64,000 bases of DNA from Clostridia bacterium (GTDB lineage Bacteria > Bacillota > Clostridia > Christensenellales > CAG-138), in assembly GCA_017547885.1 (NCBI GenBank), contig JAFYOP010000004.1, forward strand, positions 1-64,000. Direction: 5' to 3'. The notes under the pieces were generated by a model. The model searched no databases and had not been told where the DNA came from. It saw only the letters and a list, made by a program, of their open reading frames with translations. The number at the start of each line of letters is the position of its first letter. Position 1 is the first letter of the stretch. The position numbers and the translations under genes were made by a program. Positions 1 to 8,328 of this stretch are shown piece after piece.

Positions 1-2
1 CC

Positions 3-281
3 GACAGAGGGTCACAGTATTGCTCCCATGTTTACCACAAATACCTATTAGACCATGGATTGATCGGCAGTATGTCCCGGCCGGCTACACCTTATGACAA
101 TGCTCCGATGGAATCATTCTTCTATATTCTCAAAAACGAAGAACTCAAACTGCACAAAAACCGCACCTGTGCTCAGACACAAAGTCTGATCCGGAGCTTC
201 ATCTCCTACTACAACTCTCAACGCCCTCAATGGGCATTAAATAAGCTGACTCCCTTTGAATTCAGAAGTCAGCTCTTGTAG
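3..281 (+). pseudogene. IS3-family transposase, C-terminal fragment
   Basis: The open frame enters from the left edge, so the 5' part is outside the window. It reads DRGSQYCS at the start, then GL-GSMSR-PYDNAPMESFF and a C-terminal YNSQRPQWALNKLTPFEF. These are the second Asp and the catalytic Glu blocks of the IS3/IS150-type DDE integrase core, followed by its usual C-terminal signature. The enzyme cuts and joins DNA ends during transposition. Only about the last 92 residues are visible, so whether the full element is intact cannot be decided here. The neighbouring 1.6 kb is AT-rich, which fits an insertion-prone region. The family call is secure. Confidence 0.85.
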
Positions 282-290
282 CTTTTTTAT

Positions 291-315
291 TGTCCGTTTT
301 TCTTGACACAATACA
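291..315. repeat. Possible right terminal inverted repeat of the IS element
   Basis: Ten bases after the transposase stop is a segment beginning TGTCCG and ending AATACA. IS3-family elements commonly end in TG...CA and their transposase stops close to the right end. The left end lies outside the window, so the match cannot be tested here. Confidence 0.35.
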
Positions 316-400
316 TTTGAGCGGCTTTTATTATTTCTTGCATCACATGGCAGGATACTAAATATAGAAGCGGGTCCTGACTGTTCGATAAATTTGGATT

Positions 401-898
401 TTATCGGTCCCATTCATATGCCAGCTTAGGACCGCCATCAAAGGTAACCAGTCCGCAATATTCAAATCCTTCGCGGGCAAGAATGTGCTGCATTACCTTG
501 TTTTCTGCCTGCGTATCAACGCGAATCGCATGCACTCCGTTTTCTGCGCAATAATCCTTGATCAAAGAAATCGCTTTTCCGGACAATTTTTTTCCGGTGC
601 TCTGCTTTGAAAAGGCCATTCTATGTACAACTGCATATGCTCTGTCCGTTTTCCACGCACCGTCAATAACACGGTAAGCAGGCTCTTCTCCGATAATGAT
701 ACAGCAATATCCAATTACATCATCATCTTCTGCGAAAACGAATCCGATTCCCTTTTCGATATCTTCCTTTAATGTGCGAAGGGTAGGATAATCCGGATGC
801 CATTGTGTAAATCCCAGAGAAGCGTGATATTCCCGCGCATCTTCAATACACTGGTAAGATGCATCTGCTTCATTCATATGTGCGTTTCTTAAAATCAT
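401..898 (-). CDS. GNAT family N-acetyltransferase
   Basis: A 165-residue single-domain protein with the GNAT layout: an N-terminal strand with an acidic helix, a central strand around GYCCIIIGEEPAYRVIDG, and the C-terminal IRVDTQAENKVMQHILAREGFEYCG block that in this fold packs against acetyl-CoA. The start has a strong purine-rich Shine-Dalgarno (AGGGGGA) four bases upstream. It would transfer an acyl group from acyl-CoA to an amine; the substrate cannot be told. A distant paralogue lies at 42359 and shares the QW-YP, EDD, VI-W, HR, IR-DT and HIL-GF-CG pattern. Base composition is clearly more AT-rich than most of the window, which suggests acquisition together with the adjacent IS remnant. 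Confidence 0.8.
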   Translation of the reverse strand: MILRNAHMNEADASYQCIEDAREYHASLGFTQWHPDYPTLRTLKEDIEKGIGFVFAEDDDVIGYCCIIIGEEPAYRVIDGAWKTDRAYAVVHRMAFSKQSTGKKLSGKAISLIKDYCAENGVHAIRVDTQAENKVMQHILAREGFEYCGLVTFDGGPKLAYEWDR

Positions 899-954
899 TT
901 TTCCCCCTGCAAATTCTTATTTATCTAACTGATCGCCAAATTGGAATTGGCTTG

Positions 955-1461
955 TTAAAAGATTTCGCTGCCTTTTCTTGTATAATATACCTCATGGATT
1001 GCTGATACCATCGCCAAGGAACACACTATCACAGAACTATACATTGGTTTAATAAAGCCGAGGGTCAAAGGAAAAAGAAACAGTAAACATCCCGTGGCCT
1101 TATTCAAAAGGGTATGTATGGATATTAACCTCTTACTACAGATAAACCCCCAAAGAATATTTCCGATTTTGACAGCTGCTATAATGGCAATCCAAATCCA
1201 TAACAAAACCGGGAGATGTATTAAGGGGAGTATTTTCGCAAAGCACACTGCCACAAAAACAATGTCCGCAGCAGCATCTAATCTTGCTCCAAATTCACTG
1301 ATTGTCTTTGTTCTCCTGGCGATTGTTCCATCAATCATATCGGTAAAACCGCAAAATAGATACACTATATAAAAACCAATGGAAAACACTGGACAGAACA
1401 ACAGACATATACTGCATAAAATTCGGCTGACTGTAATTATATTTGCTATCTGTTTTCTCAT
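955..1461 (-). CDS. CDP-alcohol phosphatidyltransferase family membrane protein
   Basis: 168 residues with about four or five hydrophobic segments and the family signature DGxxAR-x8-GxxxDxxxD, seen as DGTIARRTKTISEFGARLDAAAD around residues 43-65. Members of this family (PgsA, PssA and relatives) move a phosphoalcohol from a CDP-linked lipid to an alcohol acceptor in the inner membrane. The acceptor cannot be assigned; at 168 residues it is slightly shorter than typical PgsA. It follows the GNAT gene on the same strand with a short gap, and both are AT-rich compared with downstream genes, so this may be an accessory copy. The Shine-Dalgarno is weak (AGG, about nine bases upstream). Confidence 0.8.
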   Translation of the reverse strand: MRKQIANIITVSRILCSICLLFCPVFSIGFYIVYLFCGFTDMIDGTIARRTKTISEFGARLDAAADIVFVAVCFAKILPLIHLPVLLWIWIAIIAAVKIGNILWGFICSKRLISIHTLLNKATGCLLFLFPLTLGFIKPMYSSVIVCSLAMVSAIHEVYYTRKGSEIF

Positions 1462-1533
1462 CAGGCAACCTATAAATACTTATTTATCGATCTCTTGAAT
1501 TTATCGTATCATACTGGCTTAAACTATACAAGA

Positions 1534-1564
1534 ACAGGCACGGCGGAAGAACCGCCATGCCTGT
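1534..1564 (-). terminator. Candidate terminator hairpin downstream of kbl
   Basis: A 13-bp inverted repeat with one G-U pair (ACAGGCAYGGCGG) around a five-base loop lies downstream of kbl. The following T-tract on the minus strand is poor (TTCTTGT), so termination is plausible but not certain. Confidence 0.45.
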
Positions 1565-1612
1565 CAACTGTCTTATGAGCACTGCCTTTTTGAGCGGCGT
1601 TTTTTATGGACG

Positions 1613-2800
1613 TTACAGTCCCATCTCTTCCTTAACTTCCTTGAAGCACTTTACGGCAAAGTCCAGATCTTCCTTGGTGTGGCCTGCGGAAATCTGGGTG
1701 CGGATGCGGTCCTTGCCCTTGGGAACTACGGGATAGCAGAAGCCAACCACGTATACGCCCTTTTCCAGCATACGGGAGGCAAACTCGTTTGCGATCTTTG
1801 CATCGTACAGCATTACGGGCACGATGGGATGCTCGCCGGGCAGCAGGTCAAAGCCGCACTTTTCCATCTCTGCGCGGAAGTAGCGGGCGTTTTCGTGTAC
1901 CTTGTCACGGAGGGCGGTGGACTCAGAGAGCATGTCAAAGGTCTTGCAGGCGGCGGCACAGATGGCGGGAGCCACGGTGTTGGAGAAGAGGTAGGGGCGG
2001 GAGCGCTGGCGCAGCAGGTCGACTATTTCCTGACGGGCAGAGGTGTAGCCGCCGGAGGCTCCGCCCAGCGCCTTGCCCAAAGTGCCGGTGATGATATCCA
2101 CGCGGCCTTCTACGCCGCAGTATTCTGCGGTGCCCCGGCCATGCTCGCCCATGAAGCCCACAGCGTGGCTGTCGTCCACCATTACCAGCGCGTCGTATTC
2201 ATCTGCCAGGTCGCATATACCCTTGAGGTTTGCAATGTAGCCGTCCATGGAGAATACGCCGTCGGTGGCAATGAGCTTTATCCTGCAGCCGCTGGCCTTT
2301 GCGTCTTCAAGCTGGGCGCGCAGGTCTTCCATGTTGTTGTTCTTGTAGCGATAGCGCTTTGCCTTGCACAGACGCACGCCGTCTATGATAGAGGCGTGGT
2401 TCAGCTCGTCGGAGATCACTGCATCCTCGGGGCCAAGGAGGGTTTCAAAGAGGCCGCCGTTTGCGTCAAAGCAGGAGGAGTAAAGTATGGTGTCGTCCAT
2501 CTTCAGGAAGGAGGATATCTTCTGCTCCAGCTCCTTGTGGAGGCCCTGAGTGCCGCAGATGAAGCGCACAGAGGACAGGCCAAAGCCCCATTTGTCATAG
2601 CTGGCCTTTGCGGCCTCGATGAGCTCCGCATTATTGGAAAGACCAAGGTAGTTGTTGGCGCACATGTTCAGCACGTTGTCTGCCTTGGTGGTGTCGATGC
2701 GTGCCTTCTGGGGGGTGGTGATGATGCGCTCGTTCTTGTATGTGCCCGCTTCCTGTATGGAGGCCAGAGTTTCTTTGAAGTAATTGAGTGCGGTTTTCAT
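1613..2800 (-). CDS. kbl: Glycine C-acetyltransferase (2-amino-3-ketobutyrate CoA ligase)
   Basis: A 395-residue PLP enzyme of the alpha-oxoamine synthase family, the usual length for Kbl. It cleaves 2-amino-3-ketobutyrate with CoA to glycine and acetyl-CoA, the second step of threonine breakdown. Visible features are the [17 protein letters not shown] segment (about 208-223), with the Asp/His that hold the cofactor, and the Schiff-base lysine in [14 protein letters not shown] (K243). The start has GGAG nine bases upstream. Upstream on the same strand is tdh, which makes the substrate, and a repeat fills the roughly 220-bp gap. The main alternative in this family is an 8-amino-7-oxononanoate synthase, but the tdh partner makes Kbl much more likely. 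Confidence 0.95.
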   Translation of the reverse strand: MKTALNYFKETLASIQEAGTYKNERIITTPQKARIDTTKADNVLNMCANNYLGLSNNAELIEAAKASYDKWGFGLSSVRFICGTQGLHKELEQKISSFLKMDDTILYSSCFDANGGLFETLLGPEDAVISDELNHASIIDGVRLCKAKRYRYKNNNMEDLRAQLEDAKASGCRIKLIATDGVFSMDGYIANLKGICDLADEYDALVMVDDSHAVGFMGEHGRGTAEYCGVEGRVDIITGTLGKALGGASGGYTSARQEIVDLLRQRSRPYLFSNTVAPAICAAACKTFDMLSESTALRDKVHENARYFRAEMEKCGFDLLPGEHPIVPVMLYDAKIANEFASRMLEKGVYVVGFCYPVVPKGKDRIRTQISAGHTKEDLDFAVKCFKEVKEEMGL

Positions 2801-2832
2801 GGTATGCGCTCCTTTTTTTGTGTGGATTTCTC

Positions 2833-3010
2833 TTCTTTTTCTCTTTCTTTTCCGACGGGAAAAGAAATGAGAAAAAGAAGCAAAAAGAGAAAGAAAAGCG
2901 AAAGGATAAATTACATTTGAAAATCGTTATGTATATTTTACGTTATCCTTTGGTACTTTCTTTTAAAGAAAGTGCGACTTTTTTGGTTCTTTTTTCTTAG
3001 AAAAAAGAAC
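2833..3010. repeat. Dispersed pyrimidine/purine-rich palindromic repeat, copy 1
   Basis: The kbl-tdh gap is filled by a run of self-complementary segments: a CTTTCTTTTC / GAAAAGAAA arm pair, AAAGGATAA pairing with TTATCCTTT about 40 bases on, ACTTTCTTTTAAAGAAAGT, and GTTCTTTTTTC / GAAAAAAGAAC. The same order appears at 5362-5540, and its two halves lie at 35528-36022. Function unknown; any ORF across it is a compositional artefact. Confidence 0.85.
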
Positions 3011-3020
3011 ATATATCGCT

Positions 3021-4070
3021 TTAGTTGGTCCAATCCAGCACAACCTTGCCGGACTTGCCGCTGTTCATGGCGGCAAAGCCCTTGTCAAAGTCGCGGTAGT
3101 TGAAGCGGTGGGTTATCATGGGATGCATATCCAGGCCGCCTTCCACCATGGTTATCATCTTGTACCATGTTTCGTACATCTTGCGGCCGTATACGCCCTG
3201 GAGGGTAAGGCTGTTCCAGATGACCTTGTTCAGGTTGATATTCACGTCCTTGGGGTGTATGCCCAGAAGGGCTATCTTACCGCCGTTTCGCATGTTGTTT
3301 ATCATGGTGTCAAGGGCGGTAAAGTTGCCGCTCATCTCAAGGCCCACGTCAAAGCCCTCCACCATGTTCTGCTGGGCATAAATATCCTCTAACTTTTCAC
3401 GGGCTACATTTACAACGGCGGTTGCGCCCATGCGCTTTGCCATATCCAGACGGTAATCATTTACGTCAGTAACAACAACGCTGCGGGCACCGTTGCGGCG
3501 GCAGATGGCGGTGGCCATCATGCCGATGGGGCCTGCGCCGGTGATGAGCACATCCTCACCGATAACGTCGAACATGAGGGCGGTATGGGTGGCGTTGCCC
3601 AGGGCGTCAAAGAAGGACACCACGTCCTCGTCTATGCCTGCGGGGATGGGCACAACATTGCTGGCAGGGATTACCAGATATTCTGCAAAGGCGCCGTCAC
3701 GGTTTACGCCTACGCCGTTGGTATGGCGGCAGAACTGGCCGTTGCCTGCACGGCAGTTGCGGCAGTGACCGCATACGATATGTCCCTCGCCGGATACTAT
3801 CTGGCCTATCTTATAGGCGGTAACGCCCTCGCCCAGGGCCTCGATTTCGCCCACGTATTCATGGCCGATTATCATGGGAGTTTTGATGTTTGCCTGACTC
3901 CAGGGATCCCAGTTGTAGATGTGAAGGTCGGTGCCGCATATGGCGGTTTTGTGTATCTTGATGCGTACCTCGCCCACGCCCGGCTCAGGCTTGGGCATCT
4001 TCATGAGGGTAAGCCCGGGACCGGCCTCGGCTTTTACCAATGCGTCCATCATCTGCTGCTCCTGCTGCAT
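3021..4070 (-). CDS. tdh: L-threonine 3-dehydrogenase
   Basis: A zinc-dependent medium-chain alcohol dehydrogenase that oxidises L-threonine to 2-amino-3-ketobutyrate with NAD+. The ATG at 4070 (349 residues) is chosen because GGAGGA lies six bases upstream and the length matches known Tdh. The frame stays open to an ATG at 4151, one or two bases from the predicted transcript start, so a 376-residue form is possible. Visible are the catalytic zinc ligands in [13 protein letters not shown] and GHEYVGE, the structural zinc cluster [15 protein letters not shown], and the Rossmann motif GAGPIGMMA. It precedes kbl on the same strand, giving the two-step threonine to glycine pathway. Two palindromes flank its promoter. 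Confidence 0.96.
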   Translation of the reverse strand: MQQEQQMMDALVKAEAGPGLTLMKMPKPEPGVGEVRIKIHKTAICGTDLHIYNWDPWSQANIKTPMIIGHEYVGEIEALGEGVTAYKIGQIVSGEGHIVCGHCRNCRAGNGQFCRHTNGVGVNRDGAFAEYLVIPASNVVPIPAGIDEDVVSFFDALGNATHTALMFDVIGEDVLITGAGPIGMMATAICRRNGARSVVVTDVNDYRLDMAKRMGATAVVNVAREKLEDIYAQQNMVEGFDVGLEMSGNFTALDTMINNMRNGGKIALLGIHPKDVNINLNKVIWNSLTLQGVYGRKMYETWYKMITMVEGGLDMHPMITHRFNYRDFDKGFAAMNSGKSGKVVLDWTN

Positions 4071-4131
4071 AGCTGTTCCTCCGATTTTTAGTTTGGTTTT
4101 GTATACTGTTATTAATAAAATCGATTTGCAA

Positions 4132-4150
4132 TGTCCCTGTTCTGCGGACA
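4132..4150. promoter_or_regulatory. Candidate operator O1 of tdh (TGTCC-N9-GGACA)
   Basis: TGTCCCTGTTCTGCGGACA, an inverted repeat with five-base half sites, begins just downstream of the tdh -10 box and covers the expected transcription start. A near-identical copy lies in the hom leader (8074-8092), and a third site with the same half sites and spacing is at 4209-4227. The binding protein is unknown. Confidence 0.65.
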
Positions 4151-4159
4151 TCTACTTAT

Positions 4160-4187
4160 AGTATACAACAAAAATGACGGATGTAAA
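4160..4187 (-). promoter_or_regulatory. tdh promoter
   Basis: On the minus strand TTTACA (4187-4182) is followed by 16 bp and TATACT (4165-4160). The predicted start near 4153 lies at the edge of the O1 palindrome, the position expected for repression. Confidence 0.6.
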
Positions 4188-4208
4188 TACATAAAATTGA
4201 AAATTTTT

Positions 4209-4227
4209 GTCCGCAATATACGGACAA
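4209..4227. promoter_or_regulatory. Candidate operator O2 upstream of tdh
   Basis: TGTCCGCAATATACGGACA is an inverted repeat with the same half sites and nine-base spacer as O1. It lies about 20 bp upstream of the tdh -35 box and 77 bp centre to centre from O1, which would permit two-site repression or looping. Confidence 0.6.
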
Positions 4228-4272
4228 TAGTGCGTTATTGGCGGCTGTGGCAGTATTACGCAAAGCAAAAGA

Positions 4273-4289
4273 CTGTGCATGATGCACAG
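4273..4289 (-). terminator. Terminator downstream of asd
   Basis: A six-base-pair hairpin CTGTGC/GCACAG with a five-base loop is followed on the minus strand by TCTTTTGCTTT. It separates the hom-lysC-asd unit from the tdh promoter. Confidence 0.5.
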
Positions 4290-4325
4290 CCCTTCGCTAA
4301 AAAAGAGAGTATATGACAGTATGTG

Positions 4326-5318
4326 CTATTTTATCAGCAGCTCTGCTATCTGTACGGCGTTGGTGGCAGCGCCCTTGCGCACCTGATCGCCGGAGCACCA
4401 CAGTGCCAGCGCGCCGGGGATGGCAAGGTCCTTCCTTATGCGGCCAACAAATACGATGTCCTGGTCGCTGGTATCAAGAGGCATGGGATAGCTATGGTTT
4501 GCCATGTCGTCCACCAGCCTGCAGCCGGGAGCGGCGGCAATGGCTTTGCGTACTTCCTCAACGGACAGCTCCTGCTCGGTTATAACGGTGGCGGAGATGG
4601 AGTGAGAGCGGATGACGGGCACACGCACGCAGGTGCAGGTAACATTAAGCTGGGGCAGATGCATTATCTTGCGGCCTTCGTTCTGCATCTTCATCTCTTC
4701 AGAGGTGTAGCCCTCGGCGTTTGCGCCGCCTATCTCGGGGATAAGGTTGTAGGCTATCTGGTGCTTGAATACCTTGCATTCCACAGGCTCACCCTTGGCT
4801 ATGGCGTTTATCTGAGCCTCCAGTTCGATGGGGCCGCCTGCGCCTGCGCCGCTTACCGCCTGATAGGTGGAGGCCACCATTGCCTTGATGGGGGAAAGCT
4901 TGTTTATGGCGTTTACCGCCACAAGGGTGATAATGGTGGAGCAGTTGGGGTTGCTGATTATGCCCTTGTGGTTCAGGGCATCGGCGGCGTTTATTTCGGG
5001 AATGACCAGAGGTACTTCGGGGTCCATGCGGAATGCGCTGGAGTTATCCACAAACACTGCTCCTGCGGCCTTGATGGCGGGGGCGAGCTTCATGGCGATG
5101 TCGTTTTCCGCTGCGCCAAGTACTATATCCAGCCCTTCAAATGCGCTTTCACAGGCTTCCTGTATCTGAATATTGCCAAAGGGGGTGTCCATATAGCTGC
5201 CTGCGCTCCTGCTACTTGCAAGGAGCCTGAGCTCTGTGATGGGGAATTTGCGCTCCCCAAGCACCTTTATCATCTGCTGACCAACTGCGCCGGTTGCGCC
5301 AAGTATTGCTACCTTCAT
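4326..5318 (-). CDS. asd: Aspartate-semialdehyde dehydrogenase
   Basis: 330 residues, the normal length. It reduces L-aspartyl-4-phosphate to aspartate semialdehyde with NADPH, the branch point to lysine, threonine and methionine. The N-terminal nucleotide motif GATGAVGQQM (7-16) and the catalytic cysteine in SNPNCSTI (C126) are plain, as is the downstream QAVSGAGAGG loop. GGAG lies nine bases before the ATG. It is the last gene of a minus-strand set hom-lysC-asd; the 234-bp gap from lysC holds repeat copy 2, so co-transcription through the repeat is possible but not certain. Confidence 0.96.
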   Translation of the reverse strand: MKVAILGATGAVGQQMIKVLGERKFPITELRLLASSRSAGSYMDTPFGNIQIQEACESAFEGLDIVLGAAENDIAMKLAPAIKAAGAVFVDNSSAFRMDPEVPLVIPEINAADALNHKGIISNPNCSTIITLVAVNAINKLSPIKAMVASTYQAVSGAGAGGPIELEAQINAIAKGEPVECKVFKHQIAYNLIPEIGGANAEGYTSEEMKMQNEGRKIMHLPQLNVTCTCVRVPVIRSHSISATVITEQELSVEEVRKAIAAAPGCRLVDDMANHSYPMPLDTSDQDIVFVGRIRKDLAIPGALALWCSGDQVRKGAATNAVQIAELLIK

Positions 5319-5361
5319 GTGTATGGTCTCCTTTTTGGTGATTTCCGTTTTATATCTTATA

Positions 5362-5540
5362 TCTTCTTTTTCTCTTTCTTTTCCGACGGGAAAAGAAAGA
5401 GAAAAAGAAGCAAAAAGAGAAAGAAAAGCGAAAGGATAAATAGGCTGTGAAAATCGTTAGACTTATTTTATGGTATTCTTTGGCACTTTCTTTTAAAGAA
5501 AGTGCGCTTCTTTTGGTTCTTTTCTTTAAAGAAAAGAACA
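5362..5540. repeat. Dispersed pyrimidine/purine-rich palindromic repeat, copy 2
   Basis: Located between lysC and asd, this copy matches 2833-3010 nearly base for base in its palindromic arms (TTTCTTTTCCGACGGGAAAA, ACTTTCTTTTAAAGAAAGT, GGTTCTTTTCTTTAAAGAAA) while the linkers between them differ. Confidence 0.85.
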
Positions 5541-5552
5541 TCATAACCAACA

Positions 5553-6878
5553 CTAAGTAAAGCTGTAGTACAGTACCTGTATTGCCTTCTCAAAGTCGGA
5601 ATCCATAACGCCTACGATAATGATTATCTCGTCTGCGCCCTGTTCGATAAGGCGGATGTTTATATCATTTGCGCCAAGGTTTGCAAACAGACGGCCGGAT
5701 ATACCCAGGCGGAAGGCCATCTTGCGGCCAACTACCGCGATAAGGCTTATGTCTCCGGTTACCTTTATTGTGTCGGGCTGGCATGCTGCCTTAAGCTCCG
5801 CAACCAGCTCCGGCAGGCAGCGCTCCACCTTGCCGGTGGGCATTACCAGGGTAAGGCTGTCTATGCCGGTGGGCACGTGCTCAACGGTTACGCCGAACTT
5901 TTCGGTTATGGCCAGCGCCTTGCGCAGGAAGCCTGCTTCACCGGACATGCCTATCTTGCCCATGGATATTACGGTGTAGTGCTTGCGGCCGGATATGCCG
6001 GTGATAAAGTGGGTGGCGCTGCGTTCGTCGTCTACTTCTTCGTCGAAGGATTCCCGTATGAGGGTGCCGGGGGCGGAGGGGTCGTTGGTGTTCTTTATGT
6101 AGAGGGGTACGTCCTTCATGCGAACGGGGAATACCGCCTCCTCGTGGAGAACTTCCGCGCCCATGTAGGAAAGCTCACGAAGCTCTGCGTATGTGATGCG
6201 CTCGATGGACTTGGGCTTATCCACTATGCGGGGGTCTGCCATGAGTATGCCGGATACGTCTGTCCAGTTTTCGTAGGCCACTGCGTCTATTGCGGCGGCG
6301 GCAAGTGCGCCGGTGATGTCGGAGCCGCCGCGAGACAGGGTGCGGATGGAGCCGTCGGGCATGGAGCCGTAGAAGCCCGGGAGTACTATGCGGGGATGCT
6401 TGCGGATAAGCTCGCCGACAGCCTCATAGGTCTTATCCAAGTCTATCTTGCCGTCGTAGCCGAAGAACAGCCAATCCTTTGCGTCTCCAAAGGCATAGCC
6501 AAGGTATTCTGCCATCAGCTTGGCGTTAAGGTATTCGCCGCGGGAGGCAAGATAGTCTATGCTCATGCGCTTGCCCATATGTGAGCGGATCTCCGCAAAC
6601 TCCGCCTCAAGATCCAGCGTGAGGCCGCAGGTCTGCTTTATTTCGTTGTAGCGCTCCTCTATCATGGCAAATATGTTTTCATAGCTTACGCCATACTGTA
6701 TATGGGCGTGGCACAGGTATAAAAGGTCAGTAACCTTGCTGTCACCGGAGAAGCGGCGGCCGGGAGCGGATACAACTATCACGCTTCGGGCGCTGTCGGC
6801 TTTTACTATTTCCTTTACTTTTGCGAACTGCTCTCCGCTTGCAAGGGAGGAGCCGCCGAATTTACACACCTTCAACAT
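5553..6878 (-). CDS. lysC: Aspartate kinase
   Basis: 441 residues. It phosphorylates aspartate at the head of the aspartate-family pathway. The kinase signature KFGGSSLASGEQF (6-18) opens the protein, the aspartate-binding TLSRGGSDITGALAAAAI segment sits near 182-199, and two C-terminal ACT-type regions follow, the last around SGRLFANLGANDINIRLIEQGADE. The ACT regions imply feedback inhibition by an amino acid end product, though which one cannot be read. AGGAG lies ten bases before the ATG. It follows hom after 32 bp, indicating one operon. Confidence 0.95.
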   Translation of the reverse strand: MLKVCKFGGSSLASGEQFAKVKEIVKADSARSVIVVSAPGRRFSGDSKVTDLLYLCHAHIQYGVSYENIFAMIEERYNEIKQTCGLTLDLEAEFAEIRSHMGKRMSIDYLASRGEYLNAKLMAEYLGYAFGDAKDWLFFGYDGKIDLDKTYEAVGELIRKHPRIVLPGFYGSMPDGSIRTLSRGGSDITGALAAAAIDAVAYENWTDVSGILMADPRIVDKPKSIERITYAELRELSYMGAEVLHEEAVFPVRMKDVPLYIKNTNDPSAPGTLIRESFDEEVDDERSATHFITGISGRKHYTVISMGKIGMSGEAGFLRKALAITEKFGVTVEHVPTGIDSLTLVMPTGKVERCLPELVAELKAACQPDTIKVTGDISLIAVVGRKMAFRLGISGRLFANLGANDINIRLIEQGADEIIIIVGVMDSDFEKAIQVLYYSFT

Positions 6879-6910
6879 TTATATATCTCCTAAAAATATT
6901 ATTTCGTATG

Positions 6911-8056
6911 TTATTCTGAAATACCTGCAAAGAATGCGGCAGGGTCTGTTTTGCGTATGTGCTCCGCAAGCTTGTGGGCATCCGCTACGGACATGGGCTC
7001 CGTGATGCAGTACTGTCCGTTTACCTCCACCAGTATATCCTCTTTTATCTCGCGGAAGTTGAAATCAGAGCGGATATAATAGGAGTGGACCTCGGCGGAG
7101 TTATCTGCCTTTACCATGCCGCTGCCTGCCTTGATGGGGGCGGCGTGCTCGGATATGTCTATCATGTCCTGTACCAGAGAGCTGCCTGTGGGATACTTGC
7201 CTGCGCCCTGTCCCATAAGGGAGAGGCGGCCTATCCACTTGCCAACAAGGGTGGTCATGTTGCCGTTGAGGGGTACTGCGCTTTCGGGGGCATCGGAACT
7301 GAGCAGCGTGGGCTCAACGAATGCGGCGATGCGGCCGTCGTCGTATTTCTTTGCTTTTACCAGCAGCTTGCATACCTTGCCAAGGCTGCGGAAGTTGTCC
7401 ACGTCTGCCTTGGTGATGTGGCGGATGCCGAATGCCTGCAGGGAGTCCTCTTCCACAATGGTATCAAAGGCAAGGCTTGCGGAGATGGCGCATTTGCGGA
7501 GGGCGTCTATGCCGTCAATATCCGCGCTGGGGTCTGCTTCTGCGTAGCCCTTGCGCTGCGCATCTGCGAGCACCTGGTCAAAGGGCAGGCCGCCCTGGGT
7601 CATGCAGTGGAGGATATAGTTGGTGGTTCCGTTAAGTATGCCGGAAACCTCGCTTATCTCATCGCAGCGCTTAACTCTCAGCAGATTGCACAGCCAAGGT
7701 ATGCCGCCTCCTGCGGAGGGGGTGAAGCGAAGCTGTACACCGTTTTCCTTTGCAAGGGCGAAAAGTTCTTCGTAATAATGGCATATCAGCTGCTTGTTGG
7801 CGGATACCACATGCTTGCCCGCCTTCATGGCGGCTGTCACGTATTCGTAGGCGGGATGCAGGCCGCCCATGGCCTCGGCCACTACCTCTATCTCGGGATC
7901 GTTGAGTATATCGTTAAAATCCTGAGTGACAAAGGGCAGCTGGGGCCGGGGAGTTCGGGTCAGTACCCGCTTAACCTCTATGCCTGTGGGAAAGTCCCGT
8001 GTTATTTCGTATGCTCCGCTTCCTACAAAGCCGTAGCCCAGTATTGCTGCCTTCAT
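6911..8056 (-). CDS. hom: Homoserine dehydrogenase, short form without ACT domain
   Basis: 381 residues. It reduces aspartate semialdehyde to homoserine, the precursor of threonine and methionine. The Rossmann motif ILGYGFVGSG begins at residue 4; SANKQL and the substrate/catalytic block GILNGTTNYIL with PSADIDGIDALRK are clear. Many bacterial homologues are about 430 residues with a C-terminal ACT domain; this one ends soon after the catalytic fold, so feedback control may rest on the aspartate kinase and on transcription. AGGAGG lies eight bases before the ATG. It heads hom-lysC-asd, and the homoserine would feed MetA encoded at 60896. Confidence 0.93.
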   Translation of the reverse strand: MKAAILGYGFVGSGAYEITRDFPTGIEVKRVLTRTPRPQLPFVTQDFNDILNDPEIEVVAEAMGGLHPAYEYVTAAMKAGKHVVSANKQLICHYYEELFALAKENGVQLRFTPSAGGGIPWLCNLLRVKRCDEISEVSGILNGTTNYILHCMTQGGLPFDQVLADAQRKGYAEADPSADIDGIDALRKCAISASLAFDTIVEEDSLQAFGIRHITKADVDNFRSLGKVCKLLVKAKKYDDGRIAAFVEPTLLSSDAPESAVPLNGNMTTLVGKWIGRLSLMGQGAGKYPTGSSLVQDMIDISEHAAPIKAGSGMVKADNSAEVHSYYIRSDFNFREIKEDILVEVNGQYCITEPMSVADAHKLAEHIRKTDPAAFFAGISE

Positions 8057-8073
8057 GGATTAAATCCTCCTCG

Positions 8074-8092
8074 TGTCTCTGTTCTGGGGACA
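8074..8092. promoter_or_regulatory. Candidate operator in the hom leader (TGTCY-N9-GGACA)
   Basis: TGTCTCTGTTCTGGGGACA differs from tdh site O1 at only two positions. It lies between the hom promoter and the ribosome-binding site. A shared site at threonine synthesis and threonine breakdown genes points to one regulator. Confidence 0.65.
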
Positions 8093-8122
8093 GATGTGTT
8101 TGTTTCGAAAACATTAAGTATG

Positions 8123-8151
8123 TTTATACCATACTTTCTGCATAAATGCAA
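8123..8151 (-). promoter_or_regulatory. hom operon promoter
   Basis: On the minus strand TTGCAT (8151-8146), 17 bp, TATAAA (8128-8123). The predicted start is about 60 bases upstream of the hom ATG. Confidence 0.6.
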
Positions 8152-8264
8152 TAGAATTATGGATAATATCCAAATTTTAATTTTACGGAATACAAATAAA
8201 TAGTGTACTTATGGCAAACAATATTTGAAAAACAGACAAAAACCAGAGTTTTTTCTGATAGTTT

Positions 8265-8273
8265 TGGTATAAT
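8265..8273 (+). promoter_or_regulatory. Extended -10 promoter of the YugP-type protease gene
   Basis: TGGTATAAT gives an extended -10 element (TGn-TATAAT) with no good -35 match. A GC-rich hairpin (8289-8312) sits in the short leader just before the ribosome-binding site. Confidence 0.55.
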
Positions 8274-8328
8274 AGAATCATAAAAGAGCCGACGGCCACA
8301 AAAGCCGCCGGCAGAGAGGAAATAAACT

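Noticed and set aside
1679..2920. Long plus-strand frame opposite kbl
   Set aside because: Shadow of the kbl reading frame; composition is Ala/Gly/Val-rich and the end runs through the palindromic repeat.
2833..3010. Short Lys/Arg-rich ORFs through the pyrimidine/purine repeats
   Set aside because: They follow from simple AAG/GAA-type composition and differ between copies in frame.
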